A stretch of DNA of 64,000 bases from JAJECS01 sp965243625 (GTDB lineage: Bacteria; Chloroflexota; UBA11872), in assembly GCA_965243625.1 (NCBI GenBank), contig CBDEVI010000002.1:620001-684000 (forward strand), read 5' to 3'. The notes below the pieces were generated by a model. That model made no database searches, was not told the origin of the DNA, and saw nothing but the letters and a program-made list of their open reading frames with translations. Position numbers and translations under genes: made by a program. Positions 1-8,628 of this stretch are shown here, piece by piece. How positions within the stretch are numbered: position 1 is the first letter of the stretch; every line of letters starts with the position of its first letter.

Positions 1-2
1 GC

Positions 3-1316
3 GAATTGGCCCACGCCGAGCGCGAGGTGCACCGGTTGCGCGCCCGCGTCGACGCGCTGGAACGCTCGGGCGTCGAGGAGCGCGCGGCGGCCGCCGAAGC
101 CGAGCTTCGCGGCCAGATCGAGGCCAGCGGGCGCGCCCGGGGGCATGCGGCGGAGTTGGCCCGGTCCCTCGACCTGCCCGACGACCACCCGGCGCTGGTC
201 AACGCTCGCGACGTCCAGCGGCGCGAGCTGAACGCCATGCAAGAGCGTCTGGACCGGGGATCCGACCTCGAGGCGGGCCGGCAGCGCGCGATGTGGAAGC
301 TCCACGCCGCCGAAAAGGCATTGCCGGGAATCGCCCAGGCCATCGACGCGCTGGTGGCCGCCGACGACGGGCTGCCCCAGGGCCAGCCGCCCGACGAAGC
401 CATTGGCCGCCTCGACGGACTGGCCGCCCTGGCGGACGTCGTGGCCGCGGTGGGCGAATTGCGGGCAGCCGCGGGCGTAACCGAGGCCTCCGAAACCGCG
501 CGGGTCGCGCAGGGCGGCTTCGCGCGGGCGACGACGGAGTTGGCCGGCGCCGTGCGAGCGGCCGGCGCGCACGTCGACGACACCCCGACCGCTTCGGAAG
601 TTCGGGCGGTTTTCCCCGATCTCGACCGGGACCGCCTGGAAGACGCGGGCGGCGCCCGCCGGCGGATGCAGCGGGCCCGAGCCGCACGACGAGAGTTCGA
701 CGCACAGATTCGACAGCTGGAGCTCCGCACCGGCGCCGTGCGTCACGATGTCGATCTGGATGCGGCGCGCGCGGCGCTCGACGACCTCGTCGACCGGCGC
801 CAGGTGCGCGCCGCCGCGTCACGCCTGATGACCCACGCGCTCGATGCGCTGGCAAGCGGCGTCCGGCAGTCCACCGAGGCCGCCCTGCGCCGGATCATCG
901 GCCGGGTGAGTGGCGGGACGTACTGGGACGTTCGGATCTCCCAGGACCAGGCGGTGCATGTCTGGGACGAAGCCCCCGAAGCCTGGAAACCGCTCGGGCA
1001 GGTCGCCGACGCGTTGCGCGACCGGATCGAGCTCGCCGTTGGCGTGGCCTTTCTCAGCGCCGTCCGCCCCCATGATGCGCCGTTTGCGCCCGCGTTCCTC
1101 TGGCTCGACGCCGCCGACGTCGAAGCCGTGGCGCCCGTGATCGAGGCGCTGCCCCACGGGGACTTCCCGCGATACTTTCCGCAGGTCATCGCCACGTCGG
1201 CGCCGGGCGGACTGACCCACGCGGGATTCGACCGCGTGGCGGACATCGTTGACGGCGCGTCGGCGCCATCGCCGGACGAAGCGGCCGACGCCCGCTGGCT
1301 CAAGGCCGTTGGCTGA
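3..1316 (+). CDS. SMC/SbcC-like coiled-coil ATPase, C-terminal part (5' truncated by window)
   Basis: The frame is open to the left edge, so the TTG at base 6 is probably internal and the true start lies outside. About 436 residues are visible. The first 280 are Ala/Arg/Glu-rich, heptad-like helix with many charged residues, as in the coiled-coil arms of SbcC/RecF-type ATPases. The last 150 residues look like the ATPase C-lobe: a short region with SGGTYWD, then a helix DRIELAVGVAFLSAV, then FLWLDAAD where the Walker B strand and D-loop would be. A canonical signature motif is not clear. The likely role is DNA repair or chromosome maintenance, and a nuclease partner would be expected upstream. 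The family is inferred from architecture only. The stop overlaps the start of the next gene by 8 bases. Confidence 0.55.
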   Translation, partial: ELAHAEREVHRLRARVDALERSGVEERAAAAEAELRGQIEASGRARGHAAELARSLDLPDDHPALVNARDVQRRELNAMQERLDRGSDLEAGRQRAMWKLHAAEKALPGIAQAIDALVAADDGLPQGQPPDEAIGRLDGLAALADVVAAVGELRAAAGVTEASETARVAQGGFARATTELAGAVRAAGAHVDDTPTASEVRAVFPDLDRDRLEDAGGARRRMQRARAARREFDAQIRQLELRTGAVRHDVDLDAARAALDDLVDRRQVRAAASRLMTHALDALASGVRQSTEAALRRIIGRVSGGTYWDVRISQDQAVHVWDEAPEAWKPLGQVADALRDRIELAVGVAFLSAVRPHDAPFAPAFLWLDAADVEAVAPVIEALPHGDFPRYFPQVIATSAPGGLTHAGFDRVADIVDGASAPSPDEAADARWLKAVG

Positions 1317-1935
1317 GGGTTCGCTCGTCATCCGGCGGGAGGCGCCGCCGGCTGCCGAGGATGACAAGGCCCAGCCGGCCTCGAAGGCTGCCAAGCCCAA
1401 GCCCAAGCCCGAGTCGAAGCCCGGCGCCGACCAGCCGGTTGCCAAGTCTGCCGCCAAGCCACCCGCCGCAAAGGACGATGGCGCGCCGCAGCCCACGCTT
1501 GAACTCGCAACGCCCTCCTCGCGCGGCTACAGGCCGCGCAACACTGGCCCGCGCGCCGCGCGCGATTTCACCCGGGTCACATCCGGCCTCATGTGGCTGG
1601 GTGGACTGGTCACGCTGGCGTTGCTGGGCTACGTGCTGGTCTTCACCTCACCGGACCGAACCGAGAACGTCTTGGCCTTCGTGGCCCTGTCCGGCTTCGG
1701 CGCCTTCTTCTTTGCCTGGGCCATCGGCGCCTGGCTGCGAACCGGGGACGACGCCTCAGCGACGAGACTGCCCGCGTTGACCGTCACCCGGCAGGCCGTC
1801 CTCGTCGCCGTGGGCGCCCTGGCGGTGGCGACCGCGGCGGTGAACAGCGTGGCCACCCCGGCGGCGGTGATTCTGATTGTCCTGGTCGTCATCAGCGCCG
1901 AGTTGCTCATCCGGCGCATGCCCTTCGGCCGGTGA
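1309..1935 (+). CDS. Membrane protein with Lys/Pro/Ala-rich N-terminal tail and four TM helices
   Basis: I place the start at TTG 1309 (208 residues), which overlaps the upstream stop by 8 bases. A TTG at 1249 would overlap much more. Residues 1-80 are low-complexity, rich in Lys, Pro and Ala with KPKPKP runs, and probably cytosolic and disordered. Four hydrophobic segments follow at about residues 93-115, 120-145, 160-180 and 183-203, and the protein ends in RRMPFGR. No catalytic motif is visible and I do not recognise the family. The gene lies between an ATPase and a methyltransferase, with the following start overlapping its stop as GTGA, so the three are probably co-transcribed. Confidence 0.6.
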   Translation: MAEGSLVIRREAPPAAEDDKAQPASKAAKPKPKPESKPGADQPVAKSAAKPPAAKDDGAPQPTLELATPSSRGYRPRNTGPRAARDFTRVTSGLMWLGGLVTLALLGYVLVFTSPDRTENVLAFVALSGFGAFFFAWAIGAWLRTGDDASATRLPALTVTRQAVLVAVGALAVATAAVNSVATPAAVILIVLVVISAELLIRRMPFGR

Positions 1936-2699
1936 GCAACCCCGATCCCTACGCGGCCATTGCCGAGGTCTACGCGGCCGAGCATGACGATTGGGACGAC
2001 GATCTCCCGATGTACGCCCACCTGGCGGAGCGCGCCGGCGGACCGATTCTGGACCTGGCGTGCGGCACCGCGCGTGTGGGCAGGGCGCTGGCGGGGGCCG
2101 GATTCGCGGTGCACGGCATCGACGCGTCGCCGGCGCTCCTGGCCATCGCCCGCCGACGAGCCGAGGAGCGTGGCGTCGAAATCGAGCTCGAGCAAGGCGA
2201 CATGCGGCGCTTGTCATCGCGCGACCGATTCGGCGCGGTGTTCTGCGCGCTGGATTCATTCCTGCACTTGGAATCGACCCAGAATCAGCTCGACACGCTG
2301 GAAGGCGTGATGGGTGCGCTCCAGCCGGGCGGCATCCTGGCCGTCGACGTCTTCAATCCCGCCCTCGATCGGCTGGCGGCGTGGGACGGCGTGCTGCGGA
2401 CCCAGGGCAGCTTCACGGACGCCGAGGGAGCGACGGTCACGCACTTCGTCTCGTGGGAGGTCGACCCCGGCACGCAGCGCATCGACGCCCGGCACATCTA
2501 CGACGCGCTCGGCCGCGACGGTCACGTGCAGCGAATCGTGAGCTGCATGCCCCTGCGCTACGTACATCGATTCGAGCTGGAGCTGGCCCTGCGGTGCGCC
2601 GGATTCGAGCGGATCGAAACCTACGGCACCTGGGCGCTCGATCCCTACGACGGCGAAGGCGACCGCCTCATCGCGGTGGCGACCAAACCGCTGGGATAG
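1932..2699 (+). CDS. Class I SAM-dependent methyltransferase
   Basis: The protein has 255 residues from GTG 1932, which overlaps the previous stop by 4 bases. A longer open frame runs upstream but only as a shadow of the previous gene. Motif I is ILDLACGTARVGR (residues 39-51). An acidic position follows strand 2 at HGIDAS (61-66), and there is a motif IV-like segment FCALDSFLHL. This is the Rossmann core of small-molecule methyltransferases. The C-terminal half carries a beta-rich insertion and the ending YDGEGDRLIAVATKP, typical of the Methyltransf_25 group. The substrate cannot be told from sequence. Confidence 0.85.
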   Translation: MSNPDPYAAIAEVYAAEHDDWDDDLPMYAHLAERAGGPILDLACGTARVGRALAGAGFAVHGIDASPALLAIARRRAEERGVEIELEQGDMRRLSSRDRFGAVFCALDSFLHLESTQNQLDTLEGVMGALQPGGILAVDVFNPALDRLAAWDGVLRTQGSFTDAEGATVTHFVSWEVDPGTQRIDARHIYDALGRDGHVQRIVSCMPLRYVHRFELELALRCAGFERIETYGTWALDPYDGEGDRLIAVATKPLG

Positions 2700-2703
2700 C
2701 TAA

Positions 2704-2808
2704 ACGCCCGTTCGCCCCCGTATCGAGTATGGGGCAGGCTCTGAGCTTGTCGAAGGGCGTTAGTCGCCGGTCGTGGTTCGACAGGCTCACCACGAACGGG
2801 CTGGTTCG
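2704..2808. repeat. Intergenic repeat, family C
   Basis: Contains GCTTGTCGAAGG and TTCGACAGGCTCACCACGAA, whose ends are complementary to parts of other copies (10481-10567, and partial copies near 20284 and 26471). It fills the gap between two genes that converge here and could form a stem-loop in either transcript. Confidence 0.7.
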
Positions 2809-2840
2809 TCATTCTGTGCATATTTGAATGTGACATTGCG

Positions 2841-3806
2841 CTACAACGACCAGCGTCCAAGCTCCAACCCATCGTCCGCCGCCTGCCGATAGGCCGCCGC
2901 CGGCCGCGCCAGCCGGACCGTGCTGGCGACCGTTTGAAACCCGAGCCGCGCCACCTCGGCCAGCCCCACGCCCGACCCCACCGCCAGGTCCAACTCGACA
3001 TAACGCAACTGCCCGGCCACGGCCAGGCGCCCCAGGCCACGGCACGCGGCCGCGACCGAGTGACCGTTGCGCCCCAAGGACCCGAGCCTCGCCTCCAGGA
3101 CCTCGCCGGCCGGAACAGCCTCGGGATCGCAGACCACGGATGCGCCCGGCCCCACGGCCATGAAGGCGGCATCCGACAGCGGCACCGCCCCCGCCCGTCC
3201 GGAGGTGTAGGGGCGGGTCTCAGACCCGCCCGATCCGTCAGTCGCCGGTTCGCTCGAGCCAGTTTGAGGGTCCAAGGACCGAACCTCGAGCTCGGCAGGC
3301 ATGCCCGATGTCGCCAACGCCGCGGCGCTCGCTCGCAGGCGCAGCGTCACGTCCACCGGACGCAGGCCGCGCCGGGCATAGGCGCCCAGCGCCACGGCAT
3401 CATTCGGGGACGCTTCCAGTCCAACCATGGCGCAGCCGGCGTTTTCCAGGAACCCAAGCGCCGCCGTCGTCAGCGCGCGCCCCACGCCCACGCCGCGATA
3501 GGCCGGGTGAACGCCCAGGCCCGCGATCCAGCCGACTTCCGGCTCGACCACGGCGAAGACCGCGCCCACGGGGCCAAACCCGGGCGCGTCGACAACCCAC
3601 GCCCCGGCGCATTGGGCGTGCCAGCGGTCGACCAGGTGGTTGGAAGTGAGCGTGCGCGGTCCGAGAGGGTTCGCGCCGGGCGGCGGCGCGAACGCCTGCG
3701 TGAGCACGTGCGCCACCGAGTCCACGTCCTCCGACCGCATGCGCCTTGCCGCCGGCGCACTCGCCCCGTCGCTCGACCCGGAGTCCGTGGCCTCGGAATG
3801 CGGCAC
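2841..3806 (-). CDS. Two-domain GNAT-family N-acetyltransferase carrying an in-frame palindromic repeat
   Basis: The first domain is a clear GNAT fold. A central strand WIAGLGVHPAYRGVGVGRAL contains the R/Q-x-x-G-x-G/A-type acetyl-CoA loop, and NDAVALGAYARRGLRPV follows. The second domain (about 215 to the end) is degenerate but has a GLGRLAVAGQLRYVEL segment of similar pattern. The linker between them includes GSGGSETRPYTS, which is the translation of a palindromic interspersed repeat at 3208-3231. I prefer GTG 3806 (321 residues), with GAGGG 10 bases upstream. ATG 3872 would overlap the ribosome-binding site of the divergent aminotransferase gene, and ATG 3740 is another option. The substrate is unknown. 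Confidence 0.75.
   Translation of the reverse strand: MPHSEATDSGSSDGASAPAARRMRSEDVDSVAHVLTQAFAPPPGANPLGPRTLTSNHLVDRWHAQCAGAWVVDAPGFGPVGAVFAVVEPEVGWIAGLGVHPAYRGVGVGRALTTAALGFLENAGCAMVGLEASPNDAVALGAYARRGLRPVDVTLRLRASAAALATSGMPAELEVRSLDPQTGSSEPATDGSGGSETRPYTSGRAGAVPLSDAAFMAVGPGASVVCDPEAVPAGEVLEARLGSLGRNGHSVAAACRGLGRLAVAGQLRYVELDLAVGSGVGLAEVARLGFQTVASTVRLARPAAAYRQAADDGLELGRWSL
3208..3231. repeat. Palindromic repeat, family D, inside the acetyltransferase gene
   Basis: The core GGGCGGGTCTCAGACCCGCC is an almost perfect inverted repeat. The same element stands between genes at 12858, 20228 and 56102. Here it lies inside a reading frame and is translated as linker residues between two domains. Confidence 0.9.
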
Positions 3807-3863
3807 GCTAGAATCGCCCTCGTTGTCGCGGCTTCGTCGGCCGCTCGTCTGGTTCACCCGTGC

Positions 3864-3869
3864 AGGAGG
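3864..3869 (+). promoter_or_regulatory. Ribosome-binding site fixing the aminotransferase start
   Basis: AGGAGG lies 5 bases before GTG 3875. This argues for that start over the upstream in-frame GTG at 3860, which precedes the site. Confidence 0.7.
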
Positions 3870-3874
3870 CAAGT

Positions 3875-5065
3875 GTGGCGTTGCTCACGCATCCCGGCCT
3901 GGCGCCCGCCATGGGGCGGCTGGGCACCGAGACGGCATTCGCCGTGCTGGCTCGCGCCCGACAGCTTGAAGCGCAGGGCCGCGACGTCATTCATCTCGAA
4001 ATCGGTGAGCCGGATTTCGACACCCCCGCCAACATTATCGAAGCCGCCAAGCGCGCGCTCGATGACGGATTCACGCACTACGGCCCCTCGGCCGGCTTGC
4101 CCGAAGCTCGTGCCGCCATCGCCGCGCACGTCGGCGAGACCCGGGGCATCGTCGTCGATCCCGACGAGGTCGTCGTCACCCCGGGCGCCAAGCCGATCAT
4201 GTATTTCGCCATCACGGCGCTGTGCGGGCCCGGCGACGAAGTGCTCTATCCCGACCCCGGCTTCCCCATCTACGAGTCGGTCGTCGACTTCGTCGGCGCG
4301 ACCCCGGTGCCGCTGGCCCTGCGCCCGGAGCGCGAGTTCCGGCTCGATCTCGACGAGCTGCGCGACAAGCTGTCGCCGCGCACCAAGCTGCTGATTCTCA
4401 ATTCACCCCAGAATCCGACCGGCGGCGTGCTGGAGCCCGCCGACATCCGCGCCATCGGCGAGCTGCTCGCCGACCACGACGCCTACGTGCTCTCCGACGA
4501 GATCTACTGCCGCATCATGTACGGGGAGATCGAGCACGCGTCGATCGCCGCCGAACCGGGCCTGCGCGACCGCACGATCATTCTCGACGGCTTTTCCAAG
4601 ACCTACGCCATGACCGGCTGGCGCATGGGATACGGCGTCATGCCGGCCGATCTCGCCTCCGCCTTCTCGCAGTTGCAGACCAACATCACCAGCTGCACGG
4701 CCAGCTTCATTCAGATCGCCGGCATCGAAGCGCTGCAGGGACCGCAGGACGCCGCCGCGGAAATGGTCGCCGAGTTCAAGGCGCGCCGTGACCAGGTCGT
4801 GGACGGTCTAAATGCCATCCCCGGCGTGTCGTGCCAGCGACCGGCGGGAGCGTTCTACGTGTTTCCGCAGCTCTCGGGATTCGATCGCGACGCGGACGAG
4901 ATCGCCGCGCGGCTGCTGGACGAGGCCGGGGTGGCCGTGCTCGCCGGCAGCGCGTTCGGCGACGTGGGGCGCGATTCGCTGCGGCTGTCCTACGCCAACT
5001 CGCGGGAGAACCTGCGCGAGGGCGTCAGGCGCATGTCCGACTGGCTGGCCGGCGCCCGCGCCTGA
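3875..5065 (+). CDS. PLP-dependent aminotransferase, class I/II (aspartate aminotransferase-like)
   Basis: The protein has 396 residues, the usual length for the AspC/AAT-I family. From the GTG start, NSPQNPTGG lies at 176-184, SDEIY at 207-211, and the Schiff-base lysine is K242 in GFSKTYAMTGWR. R250 then binds the PLP phosphate, and RLSYANS near the C-terminus supplies the substrate-carboxylate arginine. It probably moves amino groups between amino acids and 2-oxo acids in the cytosol. The subgroup (aspartate, aromatic or alanine) cannot be fixed. It is transcribed divergently from the acetyltransferase and converges with darA, leaving only 7 bases between the stops. Confidence 0.92.
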   Translation: MALLTHPGLAPAMGRLGTETAFAVLARARQLEAQGRDVIHLEIGEPDFDTPANIIEAAKRALDDGFTHYGPSAGLPEARAAIAAHVGETRGIVVDPDEVVVTPGAKPIMYFAITALCGPGDEVLYPDPGFPIYESVVDFVGATPVPLALRPEREFRLDLDELRDKLSPRTKLLILNSPQNPTGGVLEPADIRAIGELLADHDAYVLSDEIYCRIMYGEIEHASIAAEPGLRDRTIILDGFSKTYAMTGWRMGYGVMPADLASAFSQLQTNITSCTASFIQIAGIEALQGPQDAAAEMVAEFKARRDQVVDGLNAIPGVSCQRPAGAFYVFPQLSGFDRDADEIAARLLDEAGVAVLAGSAFGDVGRDSLRLSYANSRENLREGVRRMSDWLAGARA

Positions 5066-5072
5066 ATCGCAG

Positions 5073-5402
5073 CTAGAGCGGCTCGAACCGCTCCACGTCG
5101 AAGCCGAAGATCGTCGCCCCGCCGACCTGGACTTCCGCCGGATAGGGCACCGCCAGCTCGCCGGGTTCCGCCATGGCGGGGATGGGGCTCACCATCTGCA
5201 CGCGGGTGGTGGCGCCGCGCTTGATCAGGGCCAACAGCTCGCCGATCCGCTCGTCCTCGACGCCGGTCAGGAACGTCACGTTGCCCTGTTGCAGAAAGCC
5301 GCCCGCCGAATCGATGCGGGTAAAGCGGATGTCGGCGTCGCGCATCAGCTCCGCCAGCCCGTCGGCGTCCTGCCGCTGCACGATGACGACGAAGAGCTTC
5401 AC
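5073..5402 (-). CDS. darA: Cyclic di-AMP receptor DarA/PstA-like protein (PII-like)
   Basis: The 109-residue protein matches the DarA (YaaQ, DUF970) family along its whole length. It starts KLFVVIVQRQD, has the ligand-loop segment SAGGFLQQGNVTFLTGVED (32-50), and ends with VPYPAEVQVGGATIFGF. Known family members are trimeric PII-like proteins that bind c-di-AMP between subunits. The start is GTG 5402, which overlaps the tmk stop by 4 bases. A longer open frame upstream is a shadow of tmk. In Firmicutes this gene also sits beside tmk, so the linkage is conserved. It implies c-di-AMP signalling in this organism, although no diadenylate cyclase gene is in the window. Confidence 0.92.
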   Translation of the reverse strand: MKLFVVIVQRQDADGLAELMRDADIRFTRIDSAGGFLQQGNVTFLTGVEDERIGELLALIKRGATTRVQMVSPIPAMAEPGELAVPYPAEVQVGGATIFGFDVERFEPL

Positions 5403-6145
5403 GAGCGACCGGCCGCATCGGTGGGCGGCCCCTGCGCCGTGCCGACCGCCAGTGGCAGCGGCGGCTGGACGGCCTCGGCCGCCCGCAAGGTGCGCGCCGC
5501 GATTTCGGGCTCCACGCGCCGCCAAATCTCTTGGCCCAGATCTTCGGATGGCTGGGTCGCGTCGAGCACCGGCCAGCCGTCGGCGTCGGCCTGGTCCAGG
5601 TAGCCGCGCCGCACGCGCGCGTGAAACTCCAGCTTCTGCGCGTTCATGCCGCCGGCCTTTTCCCAGTCGCTGCCGCGTTGCCCAAGGCTGCGCATCAAGC
5701 CGACTTGAACGTCCAGGTCGAGCAGCAGCGTCACGTCCGGCAACACGCCGGCCGTAGCGAACGCGTTCATCTGCGCCAGCTCCGCGACGTCCAGGCCGAA
5801 TCCCGCGCCCTGATACGCCAGCGTCGATGCGGCAAACCGGTCGCACACCACCACGCCGCCGTCGGTCAACCAGGGTCGGAGTCGCTCGGCGACATGCTGG
5901 GCGCGCGCCGCGAGCATCAGCAGCGCCTGCACCCGTGGATCCAATTCCGGTAGGGAGCGCTCGCGAAACATGAGGTCCCGCAGGCGTTCGCCAAGCTCGG
6001 TGCCGCCGGGCTCGCGGGTCAGCAGCACGTCGAGGCCGGTCCGCTGCAGCCGGTCGGCCAGCAGCTGCGCCTGGGTGGACTTGCCGCTGCCCTCGGGCCC
6101 CTCCAGGGCGATGAACAGCCCGCGCCGACGGCCGTCGACGGTCAC
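5399..6145 (-). CDS. tmk: Thymidylate kinase
   Basis: Phosphorylates dTMP to dTDP in the cytosol. The P-loop GPEGSGKST is at residues 16-24, REPGGT at 44-49, and the CDRF motif at 101-104. AYQGAGFGLD follows, with a lid-like region around residue 160. The protein has 248 residues counted from GTG 6145, which overlaps the ATPase stop by 4 bases. Upstream codons in the same frame belong to the ATPase gene in another frame. The C-terminus is about 30 residues longer than typical Tmk and ends in a Pro/Ala-rich tail. It is followed by darA with another 4-base overlap, so expression is surely coupled. Confidence 0.93.
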   Translation of the reverse strand: MTVDGRRRGLFIALEGPEGSGKSTQAQLLADRLQRTGLDVLLTREPGGTELGERLRDLMFRERSLPELDPRVQALLMLAARAQHVAERLRPWLTDGGVVVCDRFAASTLAYQGAGFGLDVAELAQMNAFATAGVLPDVTLLLDLDVQVGLMRSLGQRGSDWEKAGGMNAQKLEFHARVRRGYLDQADADGWPVLDATQPSEDLGQEIWRRVEPEIAARTLRAAEAVQPPLPLAVGTAQGPPTDAAGRS

Positions 6146-7620
6146 GAGCGGGGCTTCGTCAGCGCCAGGCGCAGCCGCTGCGACGGTCCCGCGGCACCGG
6201 AGCCGATTCGCGACGGCGCGTCGCCGTCGACCGTTGCGCCGTCCTCGACCATCTCCATCAGGCACGACTCCATCTGCAAGACGGTGTTGCTGCGCAGCAC
6301 GTAGACCGGCGTGCCGCGGGCCTCGGCGTCGCGCAGCAGGCGCGGGCGGCGACGGAAGAAGCTGCGCAGCGTCATCACGATGTCGGCGCCGCCAAGGTCG
6401 CGCACGAGGCGCGCGTCGATGCCGGTGTTCATGATGGCCTGTTCCAGTCGATTGCGCCCGACGCCGAACGGGAGAATCTGCAAGGTTCCCGAGGACGCGC
6501 GGCTGCGCGGCGCAGCTCCCGGTCCGCCCACGGCCGCGGCGGGACGCTCGGGGTCTTGCGGCGGCTCGCTGAACGTCTCGCGCTCGGTGCGCCCGTCGGC
6601 CAGGCGCACGCGGCGCTCGCCGGGCGCCGGCAGTCCGCGCAGCACGGCGTCAACCGTCTCGGCCACGTCGGTATAGATCACGAACGAGTCGCGGCTGTGC
6701 AGCTCGATGAGGGTGTGGAAGCTGGGCGGCGCGCGGCGCTCCAGCACGGTCTTCTGCGTGCCGCGGCGGCGCGCCTCCTCGTCGCCCAGCGTCACCGCCT
6801 CGACACCGCCGACCAGGTCGGCCAGCAGCGGATTGAGCAGCACGTTCTCGAGCGTTTGGCCGTGGGCGGTGGCCACCAGTTGCACGCCCCGCTCGGCGAT
6901 AGTGCGGGCGGCGCGGGCCTCGGCCTCGGTACCGATTTCATCGACGACCACGACTTCCGGCATGTGATTCTCGACCGCCTCGATCATGACGCGGTGTTGC
7001 AGGTCGGGCTGCGCCACCTGCATGCGGCGCGCCCGCCCAATGCCGGCGTGGGGAATGTCGCCGTCGCCCGCAATCTCATTCGAGGTGTCCACCACCACGA
7101 CCCGGCGGTCCGCGTCGTTGGCGAGCACGCGTGCAATCTCGCGCAGCATGGTGGTCTTGCCGACGCCCGGCGGCCCGAGCAGCAGCAGGTTGCGCCGCGA
7201 GGTGATGATGTCCGCCACCACGTGCGTGGTGCCGTGCAGGGCGCGTCCGCGCCGGATGGTGAGCCCGACGATGCGCCCCGAGCGATTGCGCAGCGCCGAA
7301 AACCGATGCAGCGTGCGGGCGATGCCGGCGCGATTGTCGGCCGTGAAGGCGCCGACGGTTGCGACGACTTGATCCAAGTCGTCGCCCGTGACCTCGCGTT
7401 CCAGCAGCGCCACCGACCGGGCGTCCAGCCGGGCCTCCGGAAAGCGGCCGACATCGAGCACGATCTCGACCAGGGTGTCCCAGTCGGGCAGCGCCTGAAG
7501 GGCATCTCGAATCTCGGGCGGAAGGGCCGCCAGGAGCCGATCGAGCTCCTCGCCGTCGGACGCCGCCGGATGCGGCACCGGGCCGTTGGCGGCGGCGGGG
7601 GGCGTGGTCGTTGGTTCCAT
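6142..7620 (-). CDS. SpoIIIAA/Ycf45-like AAA ATPase
   Basis: 492 residues. The P-loop GPPGVGKTT is at 149-157 and Walker B VVVVDEIG at 223-230, followed by an ATAHGQTLENVLLNP sensor-like segment. The order and spacing match the COG3854 (SpoIIIAA, Ycf45) family, single-domain relatives of secretion ATPases. A second region (about 400-470) with LRSFFRRRPRLLRDA and YVLRSNTV resembles the C-terminal domain of the longer plastid/cyanobacterial form, which often ends in a nucleic-acid-binding R3H domain. I cannot see a clear R-x-x-x-H signature here. Its cellular role is unknown. Its position between tmk and an acetyltransferase suggests a housekeeping function rather than sporulation. Confidence 0.85.
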   Translation of the reverse strand: MEPTTTPPAAANGPVPHPAASDGEELDRLLAALPPEIRDALQALPDWDTLVEIVLDVGRFPEARLDARSVALLEREVTGDDLDQVVATVGAFTADNRAGIARTLHRFSALRNRSGRIVGLTIRRGRALHGTTHVVADIITSRRNLLLLGPPGVGKTTMLREIARVLANDADRRVVVVDTSNEIAGDGDIPHAGIGRARRMQVAQPDLQHRVMIEAVENHMPEVVVVDEIGTEAEARAARTIAERGVQLVATAHGQTLENVLLNPLLADLVGGVEAVTLGDEEARRRGTQKTVLERRAPPSFHTLIELHSRDSFVIYTDVAETVDAVLRGLPAPGERRVRLADGRTERETFSEPPQDPERPAAAVGGPGAAPRSRASSGTLQILPFGVGRNRLEQAIMNTGIDARLVRDLGGADIVMTLRSFFRRRPRLLRDAEARGTPVYVLRSNTVLQMESCLMEMVEDGATVDGDAPSRIGSGAAGPSQRLRLALTKPRS

Positions 7621-7623
7621 GGG

Positions 7624-8628
7624 CTACCCGGGCGCTCCGTCCAGCACGACGCCGCGCACCTGCGCCGCCGCCGGCACCGCCACCTCCCTGACCATGAGCG
7701 CATGGCTGTTGGCGTGCGTGAATCCCAGCGCGTCGAGGGCCGAGCCGATCGGCGAGTCGGGTTCGCGGACCTGGATGCGCACGGGACGCGGCGCCGCGGC
7801 GCCCAATCGCCACAGCGCCCAGTGCAGCAGCGCGCGCGCCTGGTGGTGCCCGCGCGGGTGGAGCATGAGCGTCAGCCGATGACTTTCCCCGGCATCCATG
7901 CGCAGCTCCAGCCAGGCCGCGAGTCCGTGCTCGTCGGCGACCACGTGGCGTTCGATGACAACGTCGCTCAGCCACCGCCAGAGGCCGGCGCTGCGCGGCG
8001 GCAGTTGCTCCATTTCCTCCATGGTGCGCGCTTCGGCGCGTTGCACGGCGGCAGGCGTGGTGGCGCGATATAGCTGCATCACGTCCCAGGCGTCGGGGGC
8101 TTCCTGCGGACGCAGACCGTCGATGTCCGGCGCGGCGCTCACCGGTCCCGGCGCTCGCTCGTACTCGTGCTCGATGACCGCGGAGGAGAAGCCGCCGGCG
8201 GTGAAGGCCGAAGTGTACGGGCTGTTCTCCCACAGGCGCGCCACCAGGATCGGACGGCCCTGGGCGGCGGCGCATCCGGCCAGCCGCTGCAGCATGGCCT
8301 CGGCGGTCTCCAGTTGGAGCGGGCCGGCCGGATCGCCGGATGTAGCCGAGACACGCGGCGCCAGCAGCGTCAGGGCCTCGACGCTGGCGCGCCGCGCCGC
8401 CGGAGCGCAACGCAGCAGGCCGAAGCCTCGCAGACGCGCGCCGGTCCAGGCCCCAACCGCCTGCAGGTCGGGCGCCAGGGTGGGCAGGGCGGCGCCGGCG
8501 GCCATGATCGCCGGCACATGCCGACCCTGGTAGGTGACCACGTCCACGCGCGGCAGATTGGCCAGCACGAAGGTCCCGACGATGGTCGGAATGTGCCACG
8601 GACCGAGCGTGGAGCCGGTGACGCTCAT
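7624..8628 (-). CDS. GNAT-like protein of unknown substrate
   Basis: 334 residues starting at ATG 8628, whose ATGA overlaps the pdxT stop. The second half reads like a GNAT fold: EHGLAAWLELRM, then HRLTLMLHPRGHHQARALL at the acetyl-CoA loop position (normally Q/R-x-x-G-x-G/A, here weak), then SALDALGFTHANSHALMVRE. The first half has PILVARLWENSPYTSAFTAG and may be a degenerate copy of the same fold. I cannot assign a substrate. Being inside the pdx-tmk operon, with 3 bases to the next gene, argues for co-expression. Confidence 0.65.
   Translation of the reverse strand: MSVTGSTLGPWHIPTIVGTFVLANLPRVDVVTYQGRHVPAIMAAGAALPTLAPDLQAVGAWTGARLRGFGLLRCAPAARRASVEALTLLAPRVSATSGDPAGPLQLETAEAMLQRLAGCAAAQGRPILVARLWENSPYTSAFTAGGFSSAVIEHEYERAPGPVSAAPDIDGLRPQEAPDAWDVMQLYRATTPAAVQRAEARTMEEMEQLPPRSAGLWRWLSDVVIERHVVADEHGLAAWLELRMDAGESHRLTLMLHPRGHHQARALLHWALWRLGAAAPRPVRIQVREPDSPIGSALDALGFTHANSHALMVREVAVPAAAQVRGVVLDGAPG

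Noticed and set aside
6556..8073. Open frame of 505 codons on the plus strand opposite the ATPase and acetyltransferase genes
   Set aside because: Antisense shadow in GC-rich DNA; the minus-strand genes have clear motifs and tight overlaps.
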